NCBI GenBank assembly: GCA_020852965.1
Contig: JADYZV010000075.1
Span: 1-64,000, forward strand
Direction: 5' to 3'
Origin: Pirellulaceae bacterium
Lineage (GTDB): Bacteria; Planctomycetota; Planctomycetia; Pirellulales; Pirellulaceae
Length of the DNA: 64,000 bases
The position numbers and the translations under genes were made by a program. Numbering within the stretch: the first letter of the stretch is position 1; every line of letters begins with the position of its first letter. A model generated the notes under the pieces. That model saw only the letters and a program-made list of their open reading frames with translations, did no database searches and was not told where the DNA came from. Shown here in pieces: positions 1 through 8,816 of this stretch.

Positions 1-347
1 CCTGACAAGCCGACTTTGAGCAGCGAAAAATGTTGCGCCAAATACCGCGCGGTAGCGAGCGGCGAGTCGCGCAGTTCCCCCACTGCCGCGCTACTTACGC
101 AACCTGCTGAATGGACAGGATTAGAAAAGTGGGCCAATTCCTTGGCGACAGCGACGCAAGTCAGCTCGTCCGCAGCCCCCAATGAACCACCGCCCGGATT
201 CTTCAAGTCGATCCAATCGACCCCTACCGACCGCGCCAGTCGGGCTTCATCGGCATTGCGAATACTTACCAACAGCCGCGGCTCTGCCGATGCAAGCTGT
301 TCCTTTCGTGGGTCAAGCACAGGAGCTAAGGGGACGGAAGTACTCAA
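1..347 (-). CDS. mfnB: (5-formylfuran-3-yl)methyl phosphate synthase (MfnB family), 3' part beyond window
   Basis: The minus strand is open from about 400 down to base 1 and is missing from the ORF track because its stop lies outside the window. The translation has the MfnB (DUF556) signature: LLVSIR, then DEARLA, then WIDLKNPGGGSLGA with the catalytic lysine in DLKNP, and later LLKVGLS, which matches the second active-site lysine. MfnB condenses two glyceraldehyde-3-phosphates to the furan precursor of methanofuran; in planctomycetes the cofactor serves H4MPT/methanofuran-linked C1 oxidation (family knowledge). No ATG is in frame. Candidate starts are TTG 371, TTG 347 and GTG 320; 347 is a compromise and no clear Shine-Dalgarno decides. 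It is divergent from rnd. Confidence 0.75.
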   Translation of the reverse strand, partial: MSTSVPLAPVLDPRKEQLASAEPRLLVSIRNADEARLARSVGVDWIDLKNPGGGSLGAADELTCVAVAKELAHFSNPVHSAGCVSSAAVGELRDSPLATARYLAQHFSLLKVGLS

Positions 348-498
348 GTTTGTTTGTCCAATGCTCCGCAAGCCAACTTGGCAATGCGGCGTAGGGTGGT
401 TTTAATGGGGCCAACTGTTATGCCAACCCTCACGGGCACTCCATGACCCATCGGCTCATGGATCCAGTGCTCACGTTATAACCCATTGAAGACAACGC

Positions 499-1698
499 GT
501 GAATTATAGGCTTGTAAGCACTATCGACGACCTCCCGGAGCTCATCGCTGCCATTGAATCGGCTGACCTCGTAGGTATGGATACCGAGTTTGTCGCCGAG
601 GACTGCTACCGGCCCGACCTGTGCCTGTTGCAAGTTTCTACGCGCAGCGACGTATTCATTGTCGACCCCCGCACCATCGACGACCTGAGCGCAATCTGGC
701 AAATGTTCGTCGATGGCGAGCGAACCGTTATCGTACACGCTGGTCGCGAAGAGATTTTATTCGCCTACCGGAGTACCGGTCAGTCGATCTCAAGGCTTTT
801 TGACGTGCAGCTTGCCCTGGGCTTGCTGGGCGGTGAGTTTCCTGCATCGTATGGCAAACTGTTGCAACGTATACTGGGCGAGACCGTTGCCAAAGGGGAA
901 ACTCGTACCGATTGGCGCAGGCGACCCCTTTCTTCGGCACAGCTCGATTACGCCGCGCTCGATGTGCTCCATCTGCCGCAACTCTACGACGCACTATCAA
1001 GCGAGCTAGCCAAGCTCGGACGCCTGCAGTGGCTCGAAGACGAATTGCTTCGCCGCCAAGCTAGTCTAATCGAGACCCAAGTCCAAGAGGGCTGGCATCG
1101 CATGTCTGGGATCCAGTCGCTTTACGGCAAACAATTGGGAATCGTCCGCGAACTGTGGACCTGGCGCGATCAACGAGCCGAACAAAAGAATATGCCCGCG
1201 CGTCGAGTGCTACGCGATGACCTGATTATTGAATTGGCCAAACGCGGGTCATCCGACGCCAAAAAAATTGCACACATCCGCGGCTTACACCACCCTGGCT
1301 TCCAGCGATTCATTCCCGAAATTGCAGACTGCGTGGCCCGCGGCCTGCACTCCGACACCCCCGATCCCCCTTGGCAAGGACAAGGCAAGCGGCCACGGCC
1401 ACCCGCGATCTTGCAACAATTCTTAACCGCTGCCATGTCCTATCTTTGCCGAACACACAATATCTCTCCTACCATCGTCGGCACCTCTGACGATGTGGGC
1501 AAGCTGGCCTCATACTGGATGAGCGGCGAGGAATTGAAGTCGACCGATCCCGATTATCCCCACTTGTTGCGCGGTTGGCGAGGTGAATTGGTCGGTCATC
1601 CGTTGTACCATATCTATTCCGGAAAACGGGCGCTACGCGTAAAAGACCCTCAAGATGAAATGCCGCTGAGCCTGTGCGATGTCGAGTCTGAGTCTTAG
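499..1698 (+). CDS. rnd: Ribonuclease D (DEDDy 3'-5' exoribonuclease with HRDC domain)
   Basis: This is a 399-aa protein with an N-terminal DEDDy exonuclease domain (about 1-180) and an HRDC region (about 215-290). It trims 3' ends of tRNA precursors and other stable RNAs in the cytoplasm (family knowledge). Catalytic residues can be placed in E. coli numbering: D28 and E30 in GMDTEF, Y151 and D155 in DYAALDV. The position of the second catalytic Asp is E85 (HAGREE instead of the E. coli HAGSED). The start is GTG at 499; MNYRLVST aligns directly with the E. coli N-terminus MNYQMITT. The stop codon is followed at once by a GGTTCTT repeat array. Confidence 0.93.
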   Translation: MNYRLVSTIDDLPELIAAIESADLVGMDTEFVAEDCYRPDLCLLQVSTRSDVFIVDPRTIDDLSAIWQMFVDGERTVIVHAGREEILFAYRSTGQSISRLFDVQLALGLLGGEFPASYGKLLQRILGETVAKGETRTDWRRRPLSSAQLDYAALDVLHLPQLYDALSSELAKLGRLQWLEDELLRRQASLIETQVQEGWHRMSGIQSLYGKQLGIVRELWTWRDQRAEQKNMPARRVLRDDLIIELAKRGSSDAKKIAHIRGLHHPGFQRFIPEIADCVARGLHSDTPDPPWQGQGKRPRPPAILQQFLTAAMSYLCRTHNISPTIVGTSDDVGKLASYWMSGEELKSTDPDYPHLLRGWRGELVGHPLYHIYSGKRALRVKDPQDEMPLSLCDVESES

Positions 1699-1699
1699 T

Positions 1700-1783
1700 G
1701 GTTCTTGGTTCTTGGTTCTTGGTTCTTGGTTCTTGGTTCTTGGTTCTTGGTTTTTGGTTCTTGGTTCGTAGTTTTTGGTTTTT
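1700..1783. repeat. GGTTCTT heptamer tandem array (12 units)
   Basis: Seven perfect GGTTCTT units are followed by five degenerate ones (GGTTTTT, GGTTCTT, GGTTCGT, AGTTTTT, GGTTTTT). The array begins one base after the rnd stop codon and ends one base before the AGGAG ribosome-binding site of the next gene. A second array of the same unit lies at 62719-62795. The ORFs the track reports here are repeat read-through. Confidence 0.97.
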
Positions 1784-1795
1784 AGGAGTCGGTCC

Positions 1796-2845
1796 ATGAG
1801 CACAGGTTTCGGAATTATCGGTTGCGGCATGATCGCCAACTTTCATGCGCGAGCCATTGCGGATCTCGATAACGCAAAGCTAGTCGCCTGCCACAACCGG
1901 ACACTACCCAAGGCGGAAGCACTGGCCGCCGAATTCGGTGGCGATGTCTATACCGACCTGGAACAGATGCTCGCTCGGGACGACCTAGATATCGTCACTA
2001 TCTGTACCCCTAGCGGAGCTCATTGCGAACCGGCTGTCGCGGCGGCTCAAGCAGGTAAGCACGTCATCGTGGAAAAGCCGCTCGACGTCACGCGCGAACG
2101 CTGCCAAGCTATGATTGACGCCTGCGAAACAGCGGGCGTCAAACTAGCCACCATCTTCCCGTCGCGTTTCCATCGCTCCAGCCAGTTGATGAAACAAGCC
2201 GTAGAGCAGGGGCGCTTTGGTAAACTAGCCCTGGGGGACGCCTACGTGAAATGGTATCGCACCCAAGAATACTACGACAGCGGCGCATGGCGTGGTACCT
2301 GGGAGCTCGATGGCGGTGGCGCACTGATGAACCAAGCCATTCATAGCGTCGATTTACTGCTGTGGCTCATGGGCCCAGTGGTCGACGTCATGGCCCATAC
2401 CGCCACACTTGCCCACGAGCGAATCGAAGTCGAGGACGTGGCCACGGCCACGCTTCGCTTTGCCAACGGTGCACTGGGAACGATCGAAGCCACCACCGCT
2501 GGCTTTCCCGGCTCGCTTAAAAAAATAGAATTGACTGGCTCACGTGGTACCGCCATCTTGGAAGAAGAAGACATCATCAAGTGGGAGTTCGCCGATCCAA
2601 CCGAGGATGACGCTCGACTTCGCGCTGAAATGCAGGGGCGAACCAAAACGGGTGGCGGTGCAGGGGATCCAGCCGCCATCGGCCACCACGCTCACAGCTT
2701 GCTATTTCGAGATTTCCTGGAAGCCATCGAACAGGACCGACCACCCTGCATCGATGGCCGCGAAGGCATGCGCAGCGTCGAATTAATTCTCGCCATCTAC
2801 GAAAGCGCCAAAACCGGCCAACGCGTCGAGCTCGCACCGCAATAA
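1796..2845 (+). CDS. Gfo/Idh/MocA-family NAD(P)-dependent oxidoreductase
   Basis: A 349-aa protein with an N-terminal Rossmann fold (GIIGCGMIANFHARAI glycine motif), the family motif VEKPLDVT at about residues 91-98, and a C-terminal alpha/beta domain (GGGALMNQAIHSVDLLLWL). Such enzymes oxidise or reduce sugars, inositols or their derivatives in the cytoplasm; the substrate cannot be read from the sequence. The ATG at 1796 is chosen over the upstream TTG of the track because AGGAG sits at 1784-1788 and the N-terminus then fits the Rossmann strand. The gene lies directly behind the GGTTCTT array. Confidence 0.92.
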   Translation: MSTGFGIIGCGMIANFHARAIADLDNAKLVACHNRTLPKAEALAAEFGGDVYTDLEQMLARDDLDIVTICTPSGAHCEPAVAAAQAGKHVIVEKPLDVTRERCQAMIDACETAGVKLATIFPSRFHRSSQLMKQAVEQGRFGKLALGDAYVKWYRTQEYYDSGAWRGTWELDGGGALMNQAIHSVDLLLWLMGPVVDVMAHTATLAHERIEVEDVATATLRFANGALGTIEATTAGFPGSLKKIELTGSRGTAILEEEDIIKWEFADPTEDDARLRAEMQGRTKTGGGAGDPAAIGHHAHSLLFRDFLEAIEQDRPPCIDGREGMRSVELILAIYESAKTGQRVELAPQ

Positions 2846-2894
2846 GAATAAAAACTCCATTCGCGGATTTGCGAAATAGCCGCTGACCGCTGCC

Positions 2895-3479
2895 TTACAT
2901 AATCCATGGCACAATGCGTTTCGTCCGATTCATATACGCGTCGTACTGCGGGCCAAACGTTTCACGCATCATCGCTTCCTCTCGCGCCACACGGCCAAAA
3001 TAGAGCGCCGCAACGGAGACCAGCCCCGCAAAGCCCGCCAACCAATTGGGAAGGAGCATCGCCTGCGCAGTCGCCCACAGCCAGAACGAACTGTACATCG
3101 GATGGCGAATGTGCTTGAACAAACCTTCCGTCACTAAGGCATGGTCTTCGCGGATCTCCAGCGTGATCGACCAATTGCGACCAAGCTGCCGATGCACTGC
3201 CTGAAACAACCATAAAAACGCAACCATACAAACGGCTCCAAGCGTCGCTAGGACTGGATGGAATGTCGTATTGAGCGACTCGGGAAATCCAGTCAACAAC
3301 CACAGGGCCGGCACGATGACCAGCCCCATGGTGGCACCGCTCAGGAGCAAGCGTTCTTCAAGCGAGCGCTTGTGCGCGGAGATCCTGAACTTGCGCGCGC
3401 GACGTTGATACGGATAGCGTATCACGCACCAAGCCACGATTCCTGAAACCCATATCAAGCTAGCGACTGCTGAAGTCAT
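2895..3479 (-). CDS. Isoprenylcysteine carboxyl methyltransferase (ICMT)-like membrane methyltransferase
   Basis: A 194-aa integral membrane protein with about four to five hydrophobic segments. The conserved C-terminal block HIRHPMYSSFWLW followed by EEAMMRETFGPQYDAYMNRT is typical of the ICMT/PEMT-like family, which binds SAM at the membrane face. The bacterial substrate is usually unknown and may be a lipid or small hydrophobic molecule. It is convergent with the oxidoreductase gene on the left and 98 bp upstream of the next minus-strand gene's stop. No neighbour points to a function. Confidence 0.8.
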   Translation of the reverse strand: MTSAVASLIWVSGIVAWCVIRYPYQRRARKFRISAHKRSLEERLLLSGATMGLVIVPALWLLTGFPESLNTTFHPVLATLGAVCMVAFLWLFQAVHRQLGRNWSITLEIREDHALVTEGLFKHIRHPMYSSFWLWATAQAMLLPNWLAGFAGLVSVAALYFGRVAREEAMMRETFGPQYDAYMNRTKRIVPWIM

Positions 3480-3507
3480 AAGTTTTACCTTTGTTAGGAT
3501 GCTACGG

Positions 3508-3538
3508 TCGCCAGATAGTAGAATCTACCGTCTGGCGA
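3508..3538. repeat. Nested inverted repeat between two minus-strand genes
   Basis: TCGCCAGA (3508-3515) pairs perfectly with TCTGGCGA (3531-3538), and inside it GTAGA pairs with TCTAC around a single A. It lies downstream of the alpha/beta hydrolase gene, so it may act as a minus-strand terminator or be a REP-type element. No clear T-run follows. Confidence 0.6.
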
Positions 3539-3577
3539 AGGTCGCTATGAAGAATTGAGAAAGTACCTAGCGATTCA

Positions 3578-4768
3578 TCAAGGGGATTCGGGGGCAGATC
3601 GGTAACGTAAACTGTCTCCCAGCATTTCCGCGAAAAGCCGCTCACCACAGCACATCATGAAGAAGTCGTATGCGTAGCGGCGCGTGTTGGCCATAATGAA
3701 TTGATAGTGGACGCGAAACAAATTGAACTTGAACCGCTTGTAGGCCTCCGGCTGCAGCATGTCGCGTACACGCACCACGTGAACTTGAGGGAATGCCTCA
3801 CTACGCTTCGATGGTAAATGCATAGCGGCCACGGGATCGGTCTTATAGAAATTGATCACGTCCGTATGCGCTTGACATTCGATCCACTGAATGGCCGGAG
3901 CATCCACTAGCGATTGCACGCGTTGCCTGAACGCATGAGCGGCTGGGTGCAAGCCGATCTTTAAGGCGGTCGAGCCTACCGTCAGCACGGTCACTGGCGG
4001 CCCCTGCTGCCCCAGTTTCGGCTCGAGCGCCAACGCACATGCGGCGATCTCTAGGATCAGAGCTCCGCCTGTACTATGGCCGACCAACACAATCTCGTCA
4101 TCTTCGCTGCGTCGTGATTGTTCCACAACCGCTTGAGCAAATCGATCGATGTGCTTTTCGGCGTCGGGACGCATCCCGCGCAGGTGCTCTCTGGAAAAGG
4201 ACCACAAGTCCATCAAGTGCATGACAAACCAGCGACGCCCCGACCAACGCAACAACCCATATAAGGCGGCTACGGCAGCGCCCGCACCACACCAGCCCGC
4301 ACCTGCAAAGCTCAAACGCGATACGAACAATCCCAATACGGACGCGATCAGACTGAAAATCGCGAACATGACTGCCGGGTATAGGAAGTATAGGGAGAAC
4401 CGCCAGGCTTGGCCAACTATACGAAAGAACGTACCGGTTAAGACGTAATCACAGAAGGTCACACCGTAGCGCGCCAAGCGAACCCACATGGGTCGCGCAA
4501 AGTCGGCTAGTACTATATCGTTCCAGACGAAGAAATTGAGCTTCGTGCCCACTCGCCTGCCGTGCATGTCGGCGTCGACCTGCACGGTCGCCAGCAAACC
4601 ATCGGAACTGAGCGTCTGTTCGCTCATGTGAGCGGCGACCTCCCAAGTATCGCAGAACCGCGCCAGCTCGCGCCGCGTTCGCTTAAAGAAGGCGTCCGAG
4701 CTCTTGGGCTCGTAGCCACCGATCAAAAATACGCTGCGACGCGCAACGGAGCGGGAAGAGTCGTCCAT
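3578..4768 (-). CDS. Membrane protein with alpha/beta-hydrolase (lipase-like) domain
   Basis: A 396-aa protein. After an N-terminal cytosolic part (SVFLIGGYEP, resembling the first strand of a hydrolase fold) come two long hydrophobic segments (YPAVMFAIFSLIASVLGLF and an Ala/Gly-rich one), then a soluble part with the nucleophile-elbow motif VLVGHSTGGALIL (GxSxG). A conserved DVINFYKTDPV segment may carry the acid. It looks like a membrane-tethered serine esterase or lipase, but the substrate is unknown. ATG 4768 (MDDSSRS) is preferred to the GTG 4837 of the track, whose extra residues show no conserved feature. Divergent from the TIGR03009 gene. Confidence 0.65.
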   Translation of the reverse strand: MDDSSRSVARRSVFLIGGYEPKSSDAFFKRTRRELARFCDTWEVAAHMSEQTLSSDGLLATVQVDADMHGRRVGTKLNFFVWNDIVLADFARPMWVRLARYGVTFCDYVLTGTFFRIVGQAWRFSLYFLYPAVMFAIFSLIASVLGLFVSRLSFAGAGWCGAGAAVAALYGLLRWSGRRWFVMHLMDLWSFSREHLRGMRPDAEKHIDRFAQAVVEQSRRSEDDEIVLVGHSTGGALILEIAACALALEPKLGQQGPPVTVLTVGSTALKIGLHPAAHAFRQRVQSLVDAPAIQWIECQAHTDVINFYKTDPVAAMHLPSKRSEAFPQVHVVRVRDMLQPEAYKRFKFNLFRVHYQFIMANTRRYAYDFFMMCCGERLFAEMLGDSLRYRSAPESP

Positions 4769-5047
4769 GATTTGCCACCCAGCGAAAAATGATAACGCCG
4801 AAGTTAGATTGTACTCGCAGCGCTTAGTCAAACTCACAATAGCGAATTCCCCTACTGTAACTCAAGCCGGATTTGCCGGTGTTAGCATTCCTTAGGCTAC
4901 TATCCCCCCCCCTCAAGACCTCAGCGAAAAAAACTTTTGATCCCCATCAAATCCATCTAGGGCCGATTGCGGGGAACTGCTACCATCGGGCCACATAGGT
5001 GCACCCGCACTCAGTTCCACCCATGGTTACGCGTCAGGGAAGATGCA

Positions 5048-6124
5048 ATGCTAAGGTTTTTTCAAGTCTGTGGACTTACGCTGCTGATCCAACTAACTCC
5101 GCTTGTCAGCTTCGCGCAGCAGCAACAGCCGGGAGCAACTCCCCAGCAGCGGGCTACCGCTGCCGAGCAATACCAAAGGGCTCAACAACAGCAAGCCCAG
5201 TTGCCGCCGAAAGACGGGCAAGCCCCCATACTTGTGATGACCGCCGAACAGGCCATCGCTGCCGGTGCAGCCCAAGCCGCCAAGGCCCCGTTCGCACCAC
5301 TGTCCGACGGCGACGCAACTTACTTGGACCAAGTGCTCAACGTATGGGAAAAGAAAACCAGCGAGATCACTCAATACCAATGCAAACTTTCGCGCTGGCA
5401 GTACGACCCAACTACCGACCTCACTGCGCCAGCGGTTATCGACGAAGGAATCATACAATACGCCAAGCCCGACAAGGGACTGTTCCGCATCGACCAGCGC
5501 CAGGTGCTCACCCGAAAAAGCCCCAATCCCGAGTATCGCAAGAGCGAAAAGTATGGCGAGTACTGGGTCTGCGATGGCGAGTATGTTCACATTCGTGATC
5601 GCAATGAAATGAAAGCGTTAAAAATGCAGCTAGCACCCGAACAACGCCATCAGGGAATTCACAACAGCCCTTTGCCATTCCTGTTTGGTGTCAAAGCGGA
5701 AGAAATCAAACGGCGCTATTGGATTCGCCCCGTCCCTCCTCCCGCGGGTAGCAACGACGTTTGGCTAGAAGCTTGGCCCAAGCAAATGGACGATGCCGGC
5801 AACTACTCCCGAGTCCAAGTCGTGCTGGATAGGGTCGACGTGCTGCCCAAAGCGCTGATTGTCTTCCTGCCGAACTGGGAAGCCCAGTTTCCGCATCGCG
5901 AAGTCTATGAATTCAACGAGCGCAAGAAAGAATGGAACTTGCTCGATGCCATGAAACAGAAAATATTCATGAAAGAGTTCATCGAAACCAATCTTCCGGC
6001 GACTTGGCAAGTCATCGTAGAACCTTACATTGATCCGCAGGAAGCGGGTCAACCGGGGCAGGGAAGCCCCGCCACACAACCCCGAGTTGCCACTCCCCCC
6101 GCCGCGCAGCAACAGCTCCGCTAG
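5048..6124 (+). CDS. TIGR03009-family planctomycete exported protein
   Basis: A 358-aa secreted protein: signal peptide (MLRFFQVCGLTLLIQL, ending near VSFAQ), a Gln-rich linker (about 20-70), then a conserved domain with WEKKTSEITQYQCKLSRWQY and a Cys in WVCDGEYVHI. The pattern matches TIGR03009, described only as a planctomycete domain. Its layout recalls LolA-like lipoprotein-carrier folds, which is inference. The ATG at 5048 has AGGGA seven bases upstream and makes the signal peptide N-terminal, so the earlier start at 4967 is rejected. Convergent with the deacetylase gene; a double hairpin lies in between. Confidence 0.85.
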   Translation: MLRFFQVCGLTLLIQLTPLVSFAQQQQPGATPQQRATAAEQYQRAQQQQAQLPPKDGQAPILVMTAEQAIAAGAAQAAKAPFAPLSDGDATYLDQVLNVWEKKTSEITQYQCKLSRWQYDPTTDLTAPAVIDEGIIQYAKPDKGLFRIDQRQVLTRKSPNPEYRKSEKYGEYWVCDGEYVHIRDRNEMKALKMQLAPEQRHQGIHNSPLPFLFGVKAEEIKRRYWIRPVPPPAGSNDVWLEAWPKQMDDAGNYSRVQVVLDRVDVLPKALIVFLPNWEAQFPHREVYEFNERKKEWNLLDAMKQKIFMKEFIETNLPATWQVIVEPYIDPQEAGQPGQGSPATQPRVATPPAAQQQLR

Positions 6125-6134
6125 TGCATTCAAA

Positions 6135-6180
6135 GTAGCTCGGTGATCCCCCACCGAGACTCACGGTGGGGACCACCGTG
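6135..6180. repeat. Double palindromic element between convergent genes (REP-like, possible bidirectional terminator)
   Basis: Two adjacent hairpins: GTAGCTCGGTG..CACCGAG (6135-6158) and CACGGTGG..CCACCGTG (6162-6180). The first is repeated almost exactly at 8645-8667. Here the pair lies between two convergent stop codons, where it could end transcription from both sides; the second copy lies upstream of a gene, so termination is not its general role. Confidence 0.75.
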
Positions 6181-6190
6181 CCACGGTACT

Positions 6191-6940
6191 TCACAATAGC
6201 CGAGTCAGATCGTGTAGCGCGATCGGCTCGCGACAATTAAATGGCTCACCAAAGCGTGTGCCGATCATCTTCCCCCAATAGGCCGCTTCGTCGCGCACGC
6301 GCTCCGCCAACGATGGCGAGACATGTTCGCGGCCGATCGAAAACTGACTGGCATAGCAGTCGATCGCTGCCGCCTTGCGCTCCCACTGCTCACTGATGTC
6401 CAACACGAAAGCGGGCTGGGCAACATGTTTTAAATGCACGCAGTAGTAGTGAAAGACGCGTTGCGGATAATAGGGATCACCCGCTAATTCACTCTTGGTG
6501 AGTTTGGCCCAAAACCGCGCCGCTTCAATCAACTCGGTTGCCGCAATGTGATCGGGATGCGCATCTTCCCAATAGGGGGCGAACAACCATTTCGGTCTTA
6601 CTCGGCGAATGACGTTAGCCAATTTCGCTCGGGCTTCCAACGTGGCTTCTAAAAAGCGGTTGGGGAGCCCCAAGTTTTCACGCCATGACAGTCCCAGCGT
6701 CTCACTTGCCGCCCGCGTTTCTGCAACCCTTGTCTCGAGGCTACCGTAAGGGGTCGGTTCACCGTTGGTCAGATCGAGCACTCCCACGCGCCAGCCCAAG
6801 TCAATCATCTTGGCAATCGCCCCGCCCATCCCGAGCTCGGCATCGTCTGGATGAGGTGCTACAACTAACATGTCCAACAGCTCGATCGTCTTGGTTTCCA
6901 TCAACTCTTTCGCACGCTCCCCAGATTGCTTGTCAGCCAT
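6191..6940 (-). CDS. bshB1: PIG-L family N-acetylglucosaminyl-derivative deacetylase, BshB1-like
   Basis: A 249-aa zinc-dependent deacetylase. The metal-binding motif APHPDDAELGMGG and the second motif DAHPDHIAA are intact, and the DLTNGEPTPYGSLETR and NLGLPNR segments fit the BshB1 subgroup that deacetylates GlcNAc-malate in bacillithiol biosynthesis. The substrate in this organism is inference; other PIG-L deacetylases are possible. The ATG at 6940 starts two bases after the stop codon of the PQQ-propeller gene, indicating an operon; the longer GTG-type start of the track would overlap that gene by 50 bp. Confidence 0.8.
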   Translation of the reverse strand: MADKQSGERAKELMETKTIELLDMLVVAPHPDDAELGMGGAIAKMIDLGWRVGVLDLTNGEPTPYGSLETRVAETRAASETLGLSWRENLGLPNRFLEATLEARAKLANVIRRVRPKWLFAPYWEDAHPDHIAATELIEAARFWAKLTKSELAGDPYYPQRVFHYYCVHLKHVAQPAFVLDISEQWERKAAAIDCYASQFSIGREHVSPSLAERVRDEAAYWGKMIGTRFGEPFNCREPIALHDLTRLL

Positions 6941-6944
6941 TTTC

Positions 6945-8582
6945 TTATTCGTTCTCCGTTGAGCTTTTACTTGCTCGTAGTGGGAGCAGGACACAGGCCG
7001 CTTCCTCCGCGTTGCGCATCAACAAACGGCTGCCGGATAGTGCCGCAGTATTCCAGGTAACGTCGCCGATGACGGCTACCTTGTCGAGCTCCTCCATCCC
7101 TTGACGATCGGCTTGGACCAACACCAGCTCACCACTCTCGGCGGTAATCAACAGATACTCGCTGACCAGCAATAGTTGCCCTTGCCGATATCGCCCTTTC
7201 TTCCATTGCTTCTGGCCATCCTCTAACCGAACACACTCCAGGATGCCATCGCTCAATCCGTAGGCGTAGCCATCGCGGACGACACAATTTGTAAATTTGG
7301 TTTTCAAACTGGTGCGATTCGTCCACAGCACGTCGATCGTCCACGAGTCGTCTACATGCTCGACCTGAAGGTACTGACAGCCTTCGCCATACCCTTTGGA
7401 AAGCAATACGTGCGACGGATCGACGACAACCGGCTGAGAGACCGAAGCGCTGCCAGCGCTGCTTCCAGGCCAGGGCGTAGACCACAGTTGCGAGCCGGTG
7501 TCGATGTCGTAACCGGCCAAATGCTTTTCGCTCAGCAATAGGATCTGCCGTTGGTCCGAGAGCTCTACCAGTGCGGGCGAGGCGTAACTGATTTGGTCGG
7601 AACCACCGCGCCAGCGCTCTTCTCCGAGCAGGCGATCGAACGCAATCAAGGTATGTTTCTGGTCACCGACACCACCCAGCGGAATGACGACCAGATCGTC
7701 AACGATCAATGGCGACGCGCTGCGTCCCCAAGCCACCTCCTTCTCAAACTCAGCTTGGGTCACTCCGGCCAAGTCTAGCAGTTCTTGCGCCCAAAGCTCA
7801 CGCCCGGTAGCTAGCTCCAAACAGAGCAGGCGACTGACTGCCGAAGTCGCGTAGACGCGATTATCGGCTATCGTGGGAGTACTGCGCGGTCCAACTCCGC
7901 CCATCACGTTACTATGCTTGGATTCGATGATCGCATTCCACAACAAGCCGCCATCGAGCACGCTGTAGGCGGAGACCCACTCCTGCTCACCGCGCTGTTC
8001 CATCGTGACTGCCACGTCCCCTTGCACCGCAAAGCCCGACCAAGCCTCCCCCACGTCAACTTTCCAAGCGATGCGCGGTGGCGAGGCCTTCCAGTCGGGG
8101 TCGAGCGAGACTTGCGGAAGCGACGCGTCTCGATTCTTTCCCAGGTATTGCGGAAAATCACTCCAGCGCGGTGCGAGCAGCTCCGGCGCAATAGCCCGTT
8201 CGTCCGAGGTCACAGTCGAAGTCATAGAAGTGGAAGCACCAGCGTTACCCCAACGCCAGTTGAACTGCGGGCTCAACTCGCCATCGAAGCGTTGAAATTT
8301 GTAGGCAGACAAAAACAGGAGTAAGCAGCAGATTGGTGCCAATAGCACCACGCGCCACCACGCGCGGGGCAAACGAGACAGGGAGAGTGCCAGCGTCAAC
8401 ATCAACCATGACACCAGAATCAGCAACGCAGTCAACGCGTTGGCTATGGCAAAATCCGACGCGTGTGCTGTCGACCTGATGACAGCTATCGCCACCACGC
8501 ACCCCACCACCGCGAACCAAGGTATCCAGCTCAAAGCGCCCAGGGCAGCTCGTTTGGGCACAGGCGACTGCGTTTCCGACAT
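6945..8582 (-). CDS. Membrane-anchored PQQ-like beta-propeller protein
   Basis: A 545-aa protein. The N-terminus has three hydrophobic stretches (LGALSWIPWFAVVGCVV; ALTALLILVSWLMLTLALSL; VVLLAPICCLLLFLSA), followed by a propeller built of repeats such as VYATSAVSRLLCLELATGRELW, DRLLGEERW and YDIDTGSQLWSTPW. These are PQQ-like (PF13360) blades; planctomycetes have many such proteins without quinone cofactor, with unknown roles outside the cytoplasm. Start ATG 8582 follows GGTGGCGGAG; the longer track start adds residues without a recognisable feature. It is followed without gap by the deacetylase gene. Confidence 0.85.
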   Translation of the reverse strand: MSETQSPVPKRAALGALSWIPWFAVVGCVVAIAVIRSTAHASDFAIANALTALLILVSWLMLTLALSLSRLPRAWWRVVLLAPICCLLLFLSAYKFQRFDGELSPQFNWRWGNAGASTSMTSTVTSDERAIAPELLAPRWSDFPQYLGKNRDASLPQVSLDPDWKASPPRIAWKVDVGEAWSGFAVQGDVAVTMEQRGEQEWVSAYSVLDGGLLWNAIIESKHSNVMGGVGPRSTPTIADNRVYATSAVSRLLCLELATGRELWAQELLDLAGVTQAEFEKEVAWGRSASPLIVDDLVVIPLGGVGDQKHTLIAFDRLLGEERWRGGSDQISYASPALVELSDQRQILLLSEKHLAGYDIDTGSQLWSTPWPGSSAGSASVSQPVVVDPSHVLLSKGYGEGCQYLQVEHVDDSWTIDVLWTNRTSLKTKFTNCVVRDGYAYGLSDGILECVRLEDGQKQWKKGRYRQGQLLLVSEYLLITAESGELVLVQADRQGMEELDKVAVIGDVTWNTAALSGSRLLMRNAEEAACVLLPLRASKSSTENE

Positions 8583-8644
8583 CTCCGCCACCTTTTTCCC
8601 TTTTTCAGTCGTAAATAATTGACATCCAAGACACTCGGGCCACC

Positions 8645-8667
8645 GTAGCTCGGTGGTCTCCACCGAG
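8645..8667. repeat. Second copy of the CTCGGTG palindromic element
   Basis: GTAGCTCGGTGG-TCT-CCACCGAG: an 8-bp perfect stem, matching 6135-6158 in the same orientation with a small stem change. It lies 60 bp upstream of the PQQ-propeller start, in a 383-bp divergent gap (8583-8965) that otherwise shows no gene. Confidence 0.75.
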
Positions 8668-8816
8668 AATCACCACGCATACCAGTTTGCCACAATCCCA
8701 TTTATTGGCTCGGCACAAAACACTGGTATCTTACGCCGCCCAATGAGTGTATAACCACGGGCGGTCGCGCACCATGCGACTAGTGCGTTGTCAATCTCAA
8801 AAACAGGAATTTGCTG

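Noticed and set aside
1700-1783. CRISPR array
   Set aside because: Uniform 7-bp head-to-tail units without spacers; also true for 62719-62795.
1469-1846. ORFs with PRTKNQEPRTKNQ repeats
   Set aside because: Products of the GGTTCTT array read on the other strand; not a protein repeat gene.
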